Positions 38,314 to 46,499 are shown, counted from the first letter of the stretch. The stretch is 64,000 nt of DNA from Candidatus Nitrotoga sp. CP45 (GCA_003402375.1 QFXJ01000011.1:1-64000), one strand, 5' to 3'. Program-made: numbers and translations. Notes: generated by a model not told the origin, from the letters alone.

Positions 38314-40677
38314 ATGCTCCCATCCATTGAACAACGTCTCACAGTAGAAATTGCTGCCAAGCCTGCACAGATTGCATCAGCCATTGCCTTGTTGGATGAA
38401 GGTGCAACCGTTCCTTTCATCGCCCGTTATCGCAAGGAGGCGACTGGCGGATTAGACGACATCCAATTGCGGCTGCTGGAAGAGCGCTTGCGCTATCTGC
38501 GTGAACTGGAAGAACGTCGCGCTACGATCATTACCTCGATTACTGAGCAGGGCAAGATGACACCCCTGCTGTTGAATGCAATCACGCATGCCGAGGATAA
38601 GACCCATCTGGAAGATCTTTATCTACCCTACAAACCCAAACGACGCACCAAGGCGCAAATTGCGCTGGAGGCGGGGCTCGCACCGCTTGCCGATGCTTTG
38701 TTATCCAATCCGATGTTGCAACCTGAAGCAGAAGCAACCCAATACCTGAAACCACCTTTTACCATTGAGCAATGCGACAACCCTGGCGTGCCAGACATCA
38801 AGGCGGCGCTGGATGGTGCACGCCAAATATTGTTGGAACGCTTCGCGGAAGATGCCACCTTGCTGCAATCGCTGCGCGAATATGTGCAAGAGCACGGCAT
38901 CGTGGAATCTAAAGTGATCGAAGGCAAGGAAGAGCTTGCGGCGAAATATGCCGACTATTTCGATTACGCCGAATCGATCAAGACCATCCCTTCGCACCGC
39001 ACATTAGCCATATTGCGGGGCCGTCGCGAGGAGCTGCTGAATGTGCGGTTGCGCCTCGACAGCGAAGCAGACAAAGCAAATTGGAGTACGCCGCATAATC
39101 CTTGCGAAATCCGTATTGCAAATCGGTTTGGCATTTCTCAGCAACAACGGCCTGCCGACAATTGGCTGATGGATACCGTGCGCTGGACATGGCGCGTGAA
39201 AAGTTTTTTGCATTTGGAATCCGAGTTGATGGGCGCATTGCGGATCCGTGCGGAAACAGAAGCCATCAATGTATTCGCGCGTAACCTGAAAGATTTGCTG
39301 CTGGCTGCCCCAGCAGGCCCGCGCGTCACGATGGGACTTGATCCGGGGATACGCACCGGGGTCAAAGTGGCGGTAGTGGATGAGACTGGGAAAGTAGTGG
39401 ATACCGCCGTCATCTATCCGCATCAGCCGAGAAATGACTGGGATGGTTCCTTGCACACTTTGGCAAAATTGGCAGAAAAACATCGCGTAGCGGTGATCGC
39501 TATCGGCAATGGCACGGCTTCGCGGGAGACAGACAAATTGGCGCTGGAGCTGATCAAACGCCATCCAGAGCTGAAGCTGACCAATGTCGTGGTATCCGAG
39601 GCGGGCGCATCGGTTTATTCGGCATCCGAAATTGCCTCGCGTGAGCTGCCTGATATGGATGTATCACTACGGGGTGCGGTCTCAATCGCCCGACGTTTGC
39701 AAGACCCGTTGGCCGAACTGGTGAAAATCGACCCGAAATCCATCGGGGTCGGACAATACCAGCACGATGTCGGCCAATCCCAATTGGCGCGTTCACTGGA
39801 TGCCGTTGTTGAAGACTGCGTCAATGCCGTTGGCGTCGATGTAAATACCGCATCAGTCCCTTTGCTGGCCCGCGTTTCCGGGTTGAGCAGCACCGTAGCG
39901 CAGGGGATTGTGACTTACCGGGACAGCAAGGGCATGTTCACCTCTCGCGCTCAATTACGCGAGGTTCCGCGTCTGGGCGAAAAAACCTTTGAGCAGGCAG
40001 CGGGTTTCCTGCGCATCATGGGGGGCAACAATCCGCTCGATGCCTCTGCCGTCCACCCTGAATCCTATCCGCTGGTGCAACGTATCCTCGCGGAGATCAA
40101 GCAGGACATTAAATCCGTCATTGGCAATAGCCAGCTGTTGAATGCGCTGAGTCCCGCCAAATATGTGAACGAGCAATTCGGCCTGCCGACTATTTCTGAC
40201 ATACTAAAAGAACTAGAGAAACCGGGGCGCGACCCGCGTCCTGAATTTACCACAGCCACTTTTAGAGAAGGTATAGAACAATTGTCTGATTTGAAGCCAG
40301 ACATGATCCTCGAAGGTGTTATTACCAATGTTGCTGCCTTTGGGGCGTTCGTGGATATTGGTGTGCATCAGGATGGATTGGTACATATTTCCGCCTTATC
40401 GAATAGCTTCGTGAGGGATCCGCATGCGATCGTTAAAACTGGACAAGTGGTAAAAGTGAAAGTGCTGGAAGTGGACGAAAAACGTAAGCGCATCGCGCTC
40501 ACCTTGCGCTTGACCGACGCTGCACCGCAACCAAACGGTAAACCTGAACCAAGAAACACACAGAGACAGCAAGATAGCCTGAGCCATACAAAGAGCGCAG
40601 TTGGAGACAAGCAACGAGAGCCTCCACGAACCGTACCAAGCGCTATGGCGGCCGCTTTTTCAAAAATTAAAACGTAA
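38314..40677 (+). CDS. tex: Transcription accessory protein Tex
   Basis: An RNA-binding protein thought to act on transcription and RNA processing, 787 residues. Domain order is the Tex N-terminal domain ([21 protein letters not shown]), YqgF-like RNase H fold ([17 protein letters not shown] near 343), helix-hairpin-helix segments, and C-terminal S1 domain ([17 protein letters not shown] near 662). The tail after residue 740 is polar and low-complexity. It is full length and a single gene. The next gene starts 184 bases downstream, in accessory DNA. Confidence 0.96.
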   Translation: MLPSIEQRLTVEIAAKPAQIASAIALLDEGATVPFIARYRKEATGGLDDIQLRLLEERLRYLRELEERRATIITSITEQGKMTPLLLNAITHAEDKTHLEDLYLPYKPKRRTKAQIALEAGLAPLADALLSNPMLQPEAEATQYLKPPFTIEQCDNPGVPDIKAALDGARQILLERFAEDATLLQSLREYVQEHGIVESKVIEGKEELAAKYADYFDYAESIKTIPSHRTLAILRGRREELLNVRLRLDSEADKANWSTPHNPCEIRIANRFGISQQQRPADNWLMDTVRWTWRVKSFLHLESELMGALRIRAETEAINVFARNLKDLLLAAPAGPRVTMGLDPGIRTGVKVAVVDETGKVVDTAVIYPHQPRNDWDGSLHTLAKLAEKHRVAVIAIGNGTASRETDKLALELIKRHPELKLTNVVVSEAGASVYSASEIASRELPDMDVSLRGAVSIARRLQDPLAELVKIDPKSIGVGQYQHDVGQSQLARSLDAVVEDCVNAVGVDVNTASVPLLARVSGLSSTVAQGIVTYRDSKGMFTSRAQLREVPRLGEKTFEQAAGFLRIMGGNNPLDASAVHPESYPLVQRILAEIKQDIKSVIGNSQLLNALSPAKYVNEQFGLPTISDILKELEKPGRDPRPEFTTATFREGIEQLSDLKPDMILEGVITNVAAFGAFVDIGVHQDGLVHISALSNSFVRDPHAIVKTGQVVKVKVLEVDEKRKRIALTLRLTDAAPQPNGKPEPRNTQRQQDSLSHTKSAVGDKQREPPRTVPSAMAAAFSKIKT

Positions 40678-40711
40678 AGCGCCGGTCGAAAATGCAACTC
40701 GATTCGTTCTT

Positions 40712-40718
40712 GTTAGGC
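40712..40718 (+). other. Possible attC/attI crossover half-site (GTTRRRY type)
   Basis: gttaggc at 40712-40718, preceded by cgttctt, looks like the right-hand core of integron recombination sites (GTTRRRY). It lies immediately before the accessory gene at 40862 and after the conserved gene tex. A seven-base match alone is weak; see the matching left half at 42869. Confidence 0.25.
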
Positions 40719-40861
40719 AACCAAAGAAGAATGAACAAAAGATCGTCTCGGTCATCTGTTAGATCAAATCACGTTGTCGGCATAACAAAACAAACTGACG
40801 GCGGTGCCATTGTCGGCATTTTTTAGGGTGTCTATTTTTACGTTATACGTCTGGGTCCTGG

Positions 40862-41554
40862 ATGAGCAACCCCAAACTTGAATTGATTACAGAGTTTTTT
40901 AAACAGTGGGGTAAAGATATTACCCGCGCTGAAAACCTGTTCAATACTGACGATTACTTTTTTGAGGGACTGCTTGTCCTATCTTGCTACATTGGGGCAC
41001 TTGCTCGACATCGCTACCCGCAAGAAACAAAGGATTGGAAGTCATATAAAAAGATTGTTTCAGAGTATTCCGGACAGAATGCAATCTACGAAAACATAGA
41101 CCTTCTCTTCTTTTACCAATGGCCCAGATCCAAGCTCGCAAACGCCAAAACGTATAAACGCATGACTAACCATTCGGACTTAGTTGCTCTCCTTCAGGCG
41201 CAGTTTGGAGACGAGGACAATATAAGGAACGATCCGAAGAGATACCAAAAAAGAGAAGACCTTCTTGCGTATATCGAGAGCAAAAATGTTGGTTGGTTCG
41301 ATGAAGCCAATTTCATGCAATACATCGAGTTGTTCTCCAACAACCAGATTCTTTATGAGTTCTTGCGCTGTGAGGCCGTACATAATGCCGATTTCCAGCT
41401 GTTTAGCCGCGCGTATCAGGTGGCAGATAACAAACAGACTTACGAAGACAATCACCAAATTAATCGCGCTGTGATATTAGCAACGGTTAAATGCATTGTT
41501 GAGAAACTCAAGAGCGAATGTCTCGGTAATACAAAATGGCCCCAGGAGCTGTAA
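40862..41554 (+). CDS. Hypothetical protein with HEPN-like motif, 230 aa
   Basis: Not assigned to a named family. It is a soluble, mostly helical protein (LITEFFKQWGKDITRAENLF, LLVLSCYIGALARHRYP). Near the C-terminus, Arg169 and His174 in FLRCEAVHNADF fit the R-x4-H pattern of HEPN ribonucleases, followed by a helix-rich end (QINRAVILATVKCIVEKLK) as in that fold. HEPN proteins are often toxins or antiviral effectors; that role here is inference from one motif. No partner nucleotidyltransferase gene is adjacent. The start lacks a strong ribosome site (cctgg). It stands between tex and the RAYT cluster. Confidence 0.6.
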   Translation: MSNPKLELITEFFKQWGKDITRAENLFNTDDYFFEGLLVLSCYIGALARHRYPQETKDWKSYKKIVSEYSGQNAIYENIDLLFFYQWPRSKLANAKTYKRMTNHSDLVALLQAQFGDEDNIRNDPKRYQKREDLLAYIESKNVGWFDEANFMQYIELFSNNQILYEFLRCEAVHNADFQLFSRAYQVADNKQTYEDNHQINRAVILATVKCIVEKLKSECLGNTKWPQEL

Positions 41555-41622
41555 CAGGTATAATATGTTGCTCAAGCCGATCCGCTACGTCGGCGCTTCG
41601 CGCCGCCTCCGCGGTCTGCTTA

Positions 41623-41662
41623 GCCATGTAGGTTGGGCACGTTTTTGTGCCCACGCGGATTC
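41623..41662. repeat. REP-like palindrome upstream of RAYT fragment
   Basis: gccatgtaggttgggcacgt continues into ttttgtgcccacgcgg: a palindrome (gggcac/gtgccc with a T-rich loop) that recurs with small changes before each RAYT copy in 41.6-46 kb. It belongs to the RAYT's target repeat family. Confidence 0.75.
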
Positions 41663-41681
41663 TATTTTGGAGTAGACAGCT

Positions 41682-41762
41682 GTGTCACGTTATCGCCGCG
41701 CAATGGCTGCAGGCTCAAGCTATTTCTTTACGGCGGTCGCTCACCGGCGACAGTCGATTCTA
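41682..41762 (+). pseudogene. RAYT transposase fragment (first 27 codons)
   Basis: From GTG at 41682 the frame reads SRYRRAMAAGSSYFFTAVA, identical in pattern to the copies at 43035, 44239 and 45892. Identity ends sharply after cgattcta at 41762. The following sequence belongs to the unknown gene starting at 41818. All catalytic parts are missing. Confidence 0.85.
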
Positions 41763-41817
41763 GGTTTCGCCGATACCCATGCCGACAATCTTTACTCTCA
41801 ACTCGCGGAGTCATGTG

Positions 41818-42864
41818 ATGTTGGAAGTGATGCGCGATCACTTCGGGATCACTGAACCACGCATGCGCCGTGAGATTCAGGGACTGCACAAAGAGCTAAT
41901 AAAAATTCTCGGCTCGAAGGGCATCAAGTACGAGAACCTACGTGCTGCACTTGTCCCTGCTATGGACAGGCAAGAAGCCGCGTTTATCTTTGACTCAACG
42001 GCATTCGACTCCGGTCATTATGGCCGTGAAACATTCATGCATATTCTTCCGCTGCTTGAGCCAAGGGCTACTCAAAGCATATTGGTGGGCGACTTGCTAG
42101 GGCAGGACCAGCGATTAGTTGTCGAAATTCTTCGGGAGTCGATGATCCTATCACGCTCGTTCACGTTCAAACATTCAACTCTTCTCTACTGCGTCTACAT
42201 AAACAACCTTTCAGATGCGGCTCTTTATCGCCTGCATCAAGGTCTTGCCAGCTGTCCGGCTTATCTCGGTCATATTCCGACAACGTTTGGCTCTCGTGCG
42301 AAAACATACGTTTCTCTTAGCGTGGCTAGCTTCGTCCTCAAGAGCGGTAAGACGCTCATCGTTGCGCATGAAGATGATCGAGCCAATTCGGAGAACATAA
42401 ACATCACGCTGTATCCACTTGAAGAATACGACTACCGAGTGGCAAGTCTTCAGGGAATGTATTTTTCAACCTTTCTTGCATTCAAGATCGAACGTCCCTC
42501 TTTCAAAGAGTTCCAAATCGACACAGATCTGGCGCTGAATGCAATATCTGATGAGGTAGCGCTATTTGACGACTTCGCTGTACTTCTCGATGAAGCAAAG
42601 CATGGCTACCTGATTAACGAGAAACTTGGCAAGCTAAAGATAGCGGGGCTAGAAGCTGCTGACCGCGAATACATTGCCGCACTAATACAGTCTCAGTTGT
42701 CTGCCAACTACATTTACAACCTGTCGTACCTTGAAGAGCATGACGTTATGAAATTTAACATTATGTTAGAGATACAGCGTTCAACAGGTTATCCAACCCG
42801 CATGACCGCCGCCCTTGAATACTTGCCCGCGCAGCAAACTCTTCGCGTAATCACGCTTCACTAA
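41818..42864 (+). CDS. Hypothetical protein, 348 aa, in RAYT/REP cluster
   Basis: I do not recognise this family. The frame is open from 41779, but ATG 41818 has ggag seven bases upstream and is preferred. It is soluble, with no signal peptide. Landmarks: VMRDHFGITEPRMRREI near the N-terminus, FIFDSTAFDSGHYGRE around residue 60, LLEPRATQSILVGDLLGQDQ, a central beta-rich part (TYVSLSVASFVLKSGKTLIV), and AFKIERPSFKEFQIDTDLAL. The C-terminus ends LPAQQTLRVITLH. It lies between a truncated RAYT and an attC-like left arm, so it has probably been acquired. Function unknown. Confidence 0.7.
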   Translation: MLEVMRDHFGITEPRMRREIQGLHKELIKILGSKGIKYENLRAALVPAMDRQEAAFIFDSTAFDSGHYGRETFMHILPLLEPRATQSILVGDLLGQDQRLVVEILRESMILSRSFTFKHSTLLYCVYINNLSDAALYRLHQGLASCPAYLGHIPTTFGSRAKTYVSLSVASFVLKSGKTLIVAHEDDRANSENINITLYPLEEYDYRVASLQGMYFSTFLAFKIERPSFKEFQIDTDLALNAISDEVALFDDFAVLLDEAKHGYLINEKLGKLKIAGLEAADREYIAALIQSQLSANYIYNLSYLEEHDVMKFNIMLEIQRSTGYPTRMTAALEYLPAQQTLRVITLH

Positions 42865-42868
42865 TAAA

Positions 42869-42925
42869 ACCTAACCTTCCGCTCCAGAGGGACGCTATGC
42901 CGGCAAGCCGGCTTCGCGCCCCTGA
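42869..42925. other. attC-like left arm and loop, right arm lost
   Basis: Right after the stop of the unknown gene comes acctaac (fits RYYYAAC). Then cgctccagagggacgc, a short inverted loop (gccggcaagccggc) and gcgcccctgag, which can pair back with the ctccagagggacgc block. This is the plan of an integron attC site, but where the final GTTRRRY core should be, the 8-base repeat gccatgta begins. A degraded cassette end is the best reading, at low confidence. Confidence 0.35.
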
Positions 42926-42981
42926 GCCATGTAGCCATGTAGCCATGTAGCCATGTAGCCATGTAGCCATGTAGCCATGTA
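42926..42981. repeat. Seven tandem copies of gccatgta
   Basis: The octamer gccatgta is repeated seven times without error. One copy of the same octamer forms the left edge of the other REP-like elements here (for example at 41623 and 45802), so this array arose by expansion of the REP edge. It leads into the palindrome gtgggtacg...gcccacgcgg before the RAYT at 43035. Confidence 0.95.
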
Positions 42982-43034
42982 GCGTGGGTACGTTTTTATG
43001 CCCACGCGGATTCGACATTTTGGAGTAGACAACT

Positions 43035-43422
43035 ATGTCACGTTTTCGCCGCGCAATGGCTGCTGGCTCAAGCTATTTCTTTACGGTGATCGCTTACCGG
43101 CGGCAGCCGATTCTATGTGACGAAGCGATTCGCAACGCATTGCGCGCTTCTATCGAAAATGTGCGTGTGGCGCGTCCTTTCGTCATCGATGCATGGGTAT
43201 TGTTGCCTGACCATTTACATTGCGTGTGCACATTACCTGACGGTGATGCCGATTTTTCCACCCGTTGGATGATGATCAAGCAAGCGGTTTCTTTGGCCTG
43301 CATAGAAGATTATCGTCGCGCCGACTGGGTGACTGCATCAAAACTCAAACATCGCGAATCGACTATCTGGCAACGGCGATTCTGGGAACACTAAATTCGT
43401 GATGAAAATGATTTTGCCCGTC
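43035..43422 (+). pseudogene. RAYT transposase copy, stop and 3' truncation
   Basis: Reads MSRFRRAMAAGSSYFFTVIA and continues through the HUH motif region (LPDHLHCV) to RRFWEH, then a CAA-to-TAA stop at about 43393. Identity with the copy at 45892 continues to 43422 and then ends, so the tyrosine block (HVDYIHFNPVKHG) is missing. The first 119 codons are otherwise intact. Inactive. Confidence 0.9.
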
Positions 43423-43516
43423 ATACGGAGGAGTTATTCGAAAGAGATTTAATTGTGTTGCAGGCACGGTAAAAGCTCGTTACCATGCGTTTCATGTAAC
43501 AGTTAAAAGGGCAGTC

Positions 43517-43729
43517 ATGAGTGCAACAACATCACTACGTGTACAAAAACACCGCGCTGCGCTACGGGCAGCCGGGCTACGTCCGGTACAGATTTGGGTG
43601 CCGGATACGCGGCGTGCCGGATTCGCCGAAGAGTGCCGCCGTCAGTCGCTAAGCTTGCACAATGATGCGCATGAACGCGAGACCCTGGAGCAGCTTGCCT
43701 CTGTGGCGGACACAGAGGGTTGGCAGTGA
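43517..43729 (+). CDS. Antitoxin, DUF3018/MazE-like
   Basis: A 70-residue partner of the following PemK-type toxin. It starts MSATTSLRVQKHRAALRAAG and contains RPVQIWVPDTRRAGFAEECRRQ, the typical pattern of the DUF3018 antitoxins. In this family the N-terminus binds the operator and the C-terminus wraps the toxin. The ribosome site aaggg lies six bases upstream. Its stop overlaps the toxin start by four bases (GTGA), indicating translational coupling. Confidence 0.88.
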   Translation: MSATTSLRVQKHRAALRAAGLRPVQIWVPDTRRAGFAEECRRQSLSLHNDAHERETLEQLASVADTEGWQ

Positions 43730-44049
43730 GGCGCGGCGACCTGGTGACGATTGCTTTGCAGGGTGATCTGGGCAAACCACGCCCAGCCTTGGTCATCCAG
43801 TCCGATTTATTCGAGGCACATCCTTCTGTAACCATTTTGCCGGTGACTGGCGAATTGCGCGATACACCGCTGTTCAGGATTTCAGTGCAGCCTAGCGCAA
43901 GCAATGGTTTGAGCAAGCACTCGCAGGTCATGGTGGATAAACCGCAGTCAGTTGCACGCGAAAAGGTCGGTACGGTAATGGGTCGGCTGGATGATGAAAC
44001 GATGATGGCAGTGAACCGCGCGCTGGCAATTTTTATAGGGGTTGCGTGA
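43726..44049 (+). CDS. PemK/MazF-type endoribonuclease toxin
   Basis: 107 residues from the GTG at 43726. It contains the family start RRGDLVTIALQGDLGKPRPA followed by LVIQSD, and VTILPVTGEL with PLFRISV. The C-terminal part has MVDKPQSVAREKVGTVMGRL. The SH3-like barrel cleaves mRNA at short specific sequences; the family's conserved Arg (PRP) and Thr/Ser positions are present. It looks intact. An alternative TTG at 43720 would add two residues. It forms a complete toxin-antitoxin operon with the preceding gene, embedded between two broken RAYTs. Confidence 0.9.
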   Translation: MRRGDLVTIALQGDLGKPRPALVIQSDLFEAHPSVTILPVTGELRDTPLFRISVQPSASNGLSKHSQVMVDKPQSVAREKVGTVMGRLDDETMMAVNRALAIFIGVA

Positions 44050-44238
44050 AGTGGTTGTGGCACTGAAAAAATTCAGTGCGCGGTTTCTTTAGTCCCATTT
44101 TATTGAGAGTTAAAAAAACCACGTCTTATGGGCGTAGATCACCTGACTGATTTTGCTTGCTAGAGCGCAGCCTATACAGCCATGTAGAGTTGGCACGTTT
44201 TCTGTCCACGCGGATTCGTCATCTTGGAGTAGACGGCT

Positions 44239-44597
44239 ATGTCCCGTTATCGCCGCGCAATGGCTGCTGGCTCAAGCTATTTCTTTACGGTGGTCGTTTA
44301 CCGGCGGCAGTCAGTTTTAGCAGAGAAGATTATCGTCGTGCCGACTGGGTGACTGCATCCAAACTCAAACATCGCGAATCGACTATCTGGCAACGGCGAT
44401 TCTGGGAACACCCAATTCGTGATGAAAATGATTTTGCCCGCCATGTCGATTACATTCAATTCAACCCGGTTAAACACGGGCATGGTCAACGTGCGGTTAA
44501 TTGGCCTCATTTGACATTTCACCGCTATGTGCGTGATGGGATATATGCGCATGATTGGGCTGTTGCGATGTAAGGTGCGGTGCTGGGGTATGATTGA
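44239..44597 (+). pseudogene. RAYT transposase copy with internal deletion
   Basis: The first 25 codons (MSRYRRAMAAGSSYFFTVVV) run to the block cggcagtcagttttagc. There about 220 bases present in the sister copies are missing, and the frame changes. The second half continues in another frame: EDYRRADWVTASKLKHRE, then HVDYIQFNPVKHGHG with the catalytic Tyr. A REP-like palindrome at 44182-44213 precedes it. The HUH half is lost, so it is inactive. Confidence 0.9.
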
Positions 44598-44603
44598 CGC
44601 TGA

Positions 44604-44659
44604 CCGCGTGGGCACACCCTCCGGGTGCGAGAACCTCTACGAGGCAAAGACGTGCCTAC
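44604..44659. repeat. REP-like 56-base palindrome downstream of RAYT
   Basis: ccgcgtgggcacaccctccg and onward to cgtgcctac: nearly identical to the right-hand repeat at 46441-46496. Its inner arms (gtgggcac / gtgcc) are complementary. Confidence 0.8.
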
Positions 44660-44693
44660 ACTACTTGACTGGGTCATAGCCCCTGGACCGTCC

Positions 44694-45010
44694 AGACGAT
44701 TTGGGACGCGCCCTGAAACCGGCAAAACGCTGGTGTTTCTGACCAATGATACCAACTTGGATGCGTTGACCATCGCGGCTTTGTACAAGAAACGCTGGCA
44801 AGTCGAATTGTTCTTCAAGTGGATCAAGCCACATCTGCATATCAAGCGTTTTCTGGGTACGAGTGAGAATGTGGTGACGATATAAATATGGTGCGCGGGG
44901 TACGCCTACGTACTGATTGCTATCATTAAAAATGGAGCTTCAACTTAATGTACCTTTCTACACAATGTGACAGATATTGTTTGTCTCAATTTTTTAGAAA
45001 ACCCTTATTT
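44694..45010 (+). pseudogene. IS4-family transposase, C-terminal relic
   Basis: The frame reads ETGKTLVFLTNDTNLDALTI, then ALYKKRWQVELFFKWIKPHL with the catalytic Glu, then HIKRFLGTSENV and a TAA at 44883. Similarity resumes (IWCAGYAYVLIAIIK) with further stops. This is the end of an IS4-type (DDE with YREK-like block) transposase; the N-terminal two thirds are gone. It abuts the REP-like element at 44659. Confidence 0.85.
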
Positions 45011-45059
45011 CATGGGCCTTGCAGCCGGATACTACCCGACCATTGCGCCACAACAATCT

Positions 45060-45127
45060 AACAAAATGATTTTGTTTGATTTTTAACCGGACACTAGTGT
45101 GCCATGTTAGCTAATAATAAGATGGCA
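45060..45127 (+). promoter_or_regulatory. Palindromes upstream of the alternative oxidase gene
   Basis: Two inverted repeats lie 43-110 bases before the gene: AACAAAA-tga-TTTTGTT at 45060-45076, and TGCCAT (45100) with ATGGCA (45122). The second arm runs into aagatggcatttaa, which is near but not equal to the NsrR half-site pattern. They are candidate operators for stress or nitric oxide control; no regulator gene is adjacent. Confidence 0.35.
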
Positions 45128-45169
45128 TTTAAGGTTACTTGAGCAAGTTGAGCTCAGAGGAGCATCATT

Positions 45170-45784
45170 ATGGCTGATGAAAATTCACTGAAACGGCATC
45201 ACACACCTAAAGGTTTTTCCGATCAGTTGGCGCTTGCTTTCACAAAATTTGCGCGATTCTTCGCTGATTCTTTTTTCGCCCGCCGCTACGCTCACCGCGC
45301 GGTTGTGCTTGAAACGGTTGCCGCTGTGCCCGGTATGGTTGGCGGCGCTCTGCAACATCTGCGTTCCTTGCGTCGCATGGAAAGCGATAAGGGCTGGATT
45401 CATACATTGTTAGACGAAGCCGAGAACGAACGTATGCACTTGATGACCTTCATTAACATAGCCAAACCTATGTGGTTCGAGCGTTTGATCATTCTGCTCG
45501 CCCAGGGCGTCTTCTTCAACGGTTTCTTTCTGCTATATCTTTTATCGCCAAGAACTGCGCACCGCGTCGTGGGCTACTTCGAGGAGGAAGCAATCTATAG
45601 TTACACGGAGTACCTCATTGAGATAGACAATGGAATTATTCCCAATATCCCCGCACCCCAAATCGCTATTGACTATTGGAAGCTGGCATCCGATGCACGC
45701 CTGAGAGATGTTATTGCCGTGGTCCGCGAAGATGAGTGCCATCACCGCGATGTAAATCATAAATTTGCCGACGAGCTGGCCTGA
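45170..45784 (+). CDS. aox: Alternative oxidase (di-iron ubiquinol oxidase)
   Basis: 204 residues. It oxidises ubiquinol and reduces oxygen to water without pumping protons, bound to one leaflet of the inner membrane. All six di-iron ligands are present: Glu48 ([11 protein letters not shown]), Glu87 and His90 ([10 protein letters not shown]), Glu139 ([13 protein letters not shown]), Glu189 and His192 ([12 protein letters not shown]). The hydrophobic helices ([20 protein letters not shown] region) form the membrane face. A strong ribosome site (gaggag) supports the start. The protein lacks the plant regulatory N-terminal extension. It is flanked by an IS4 relic and by a RAYT with REPs, so it may be acquired; it looks intact. 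Confidence 0.95.
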   Translation: MADENSLKRHHTPKGFSDQLALAFTKFARFFADSFFARRYAHRAVVLETVAAVPGMVGGALQHLRSLRRMESDKGWIHTLLDEAENERMHLMTFINIAKPMWFERLIILLAQGVFFNGFFLLYLLSPRTAHRVVGYFEEEAIYSYTEYLIEIDNGIIPNIPAPQIAIDYWKLASDARLRDVIAVVREDECHHRDVNHKFADELA

Positions 45785-45810
45785 TGCCAAGAGCTCAAAA
45801 AGCCATGTAG

Positions 45811-45866
45811 GTGGGCACGTTTTTGCCTCGTAGAGGTTCTCGCACCCGGAGGGTGTGCCCACGCGG
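45811..45866. repeat. Left REP-like repeat of the RAYT unit
   Basis: This 56-base element, starting gtgggcacgtttttgcctcg, is the reverse complement of 46441-46496 with about one mismatch. Its own ends gtgggcac and gtgcccac can pair. It lies 25 bases before the RAYT start codon. Confidence 0.93.
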
Positions 45867-45891
45867 ATTCGACATTTTGGAGTAGACAGCT

Positions 45892-46434
45892 ATGTCACGT
45901 TATCGCCGCGCAATGGCTGCAGGTTCAAGCTATTTCTATACGGCGGTCGCTTACCGGCGGCAGTCGATTCTATGTGATGAAGCGATTCGCAACGCATTGC
46001 GCGCCTCCATCGAAACGGTACGTGTGGCGCGTCCTTTCGTCATCGATGCATGGGTGTTGTTGCCTGACCATTTACATGGCGTGTGGACATTACCTGACGG
46101 TGATGCCGATTTTTCCGCCCGTTGAGTGACGATCAAGCGAGCGGTTTCTTTGGCCTGCAGAGAAGATTATCGTCGTGCCGACTGGGTGACTGCATCAAAA
46201 CTCAAACATCGCGAATCGACTATCTGGCAACGGCGATTCTGGGAACACCAAATTCGTGATGAAAATGATTTTGCCCGCCATGTCGATTACATTCATTTCA
46301 ACCCGGTTAAACACGGACATGGTCAACGTGCGGTCGATTGGCCTCATTCGACATTTCACCGCTATGAGCGTGATGGGATATATGCGCATGACTGGGCTGT
46401 TGCGAGGGCCAGTGCGGTGCTGGGGTATGATTAG
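45892..46434 (+). pseudogene. RAYT (REP-associated tyrosine transposase), one in-frame stop
   Basis: The best-preserved copy: 180 codons with a single TGA at 46123-46125 where the sister at 43035 has TGG. Visible motifs are MSRYRRAMAAGSSYFYTAVA, the HUH motif in LPDHLHGVWTLPDGDADFS, WQRRFWEHQIRDENDF, and the tyrosine motif HVDYIHFNPVKHGHG. RAYTs are single-copy relatives of IS200 TnpA that act on REP palindromes. Flanking inverted REPs at 45811 and 46441 make a complete REPtron-like unit. Unless the stop is read through, it is inactive. Confidence 0.9.
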
Positions 46435-46440
46435 CGCTGA

Positions 46441-46496
46441 CCGCGTGGGCACACCCTCCGGGTGCGAGAACCTCTACGAGGCAAAGACGTGCCCAC
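46441..46496. repeat. Right REP-like repeat of the RAYT unit
   Basis: Reverse complement of the left element at 45811-45866, beginning seven bases after the RAYT stop. The pair of inverted repeats around the gene is what RAYT enzymes are known to recognise and cut. Confidence 0.93.
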
Positions 46497-46499
46497 CCA

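Noticed and set aside
42926-42981. Repeat array considered as a CRISPR
   Set aside because: The unit is 8 bases with no spacers; it is a simple tandem repeat.
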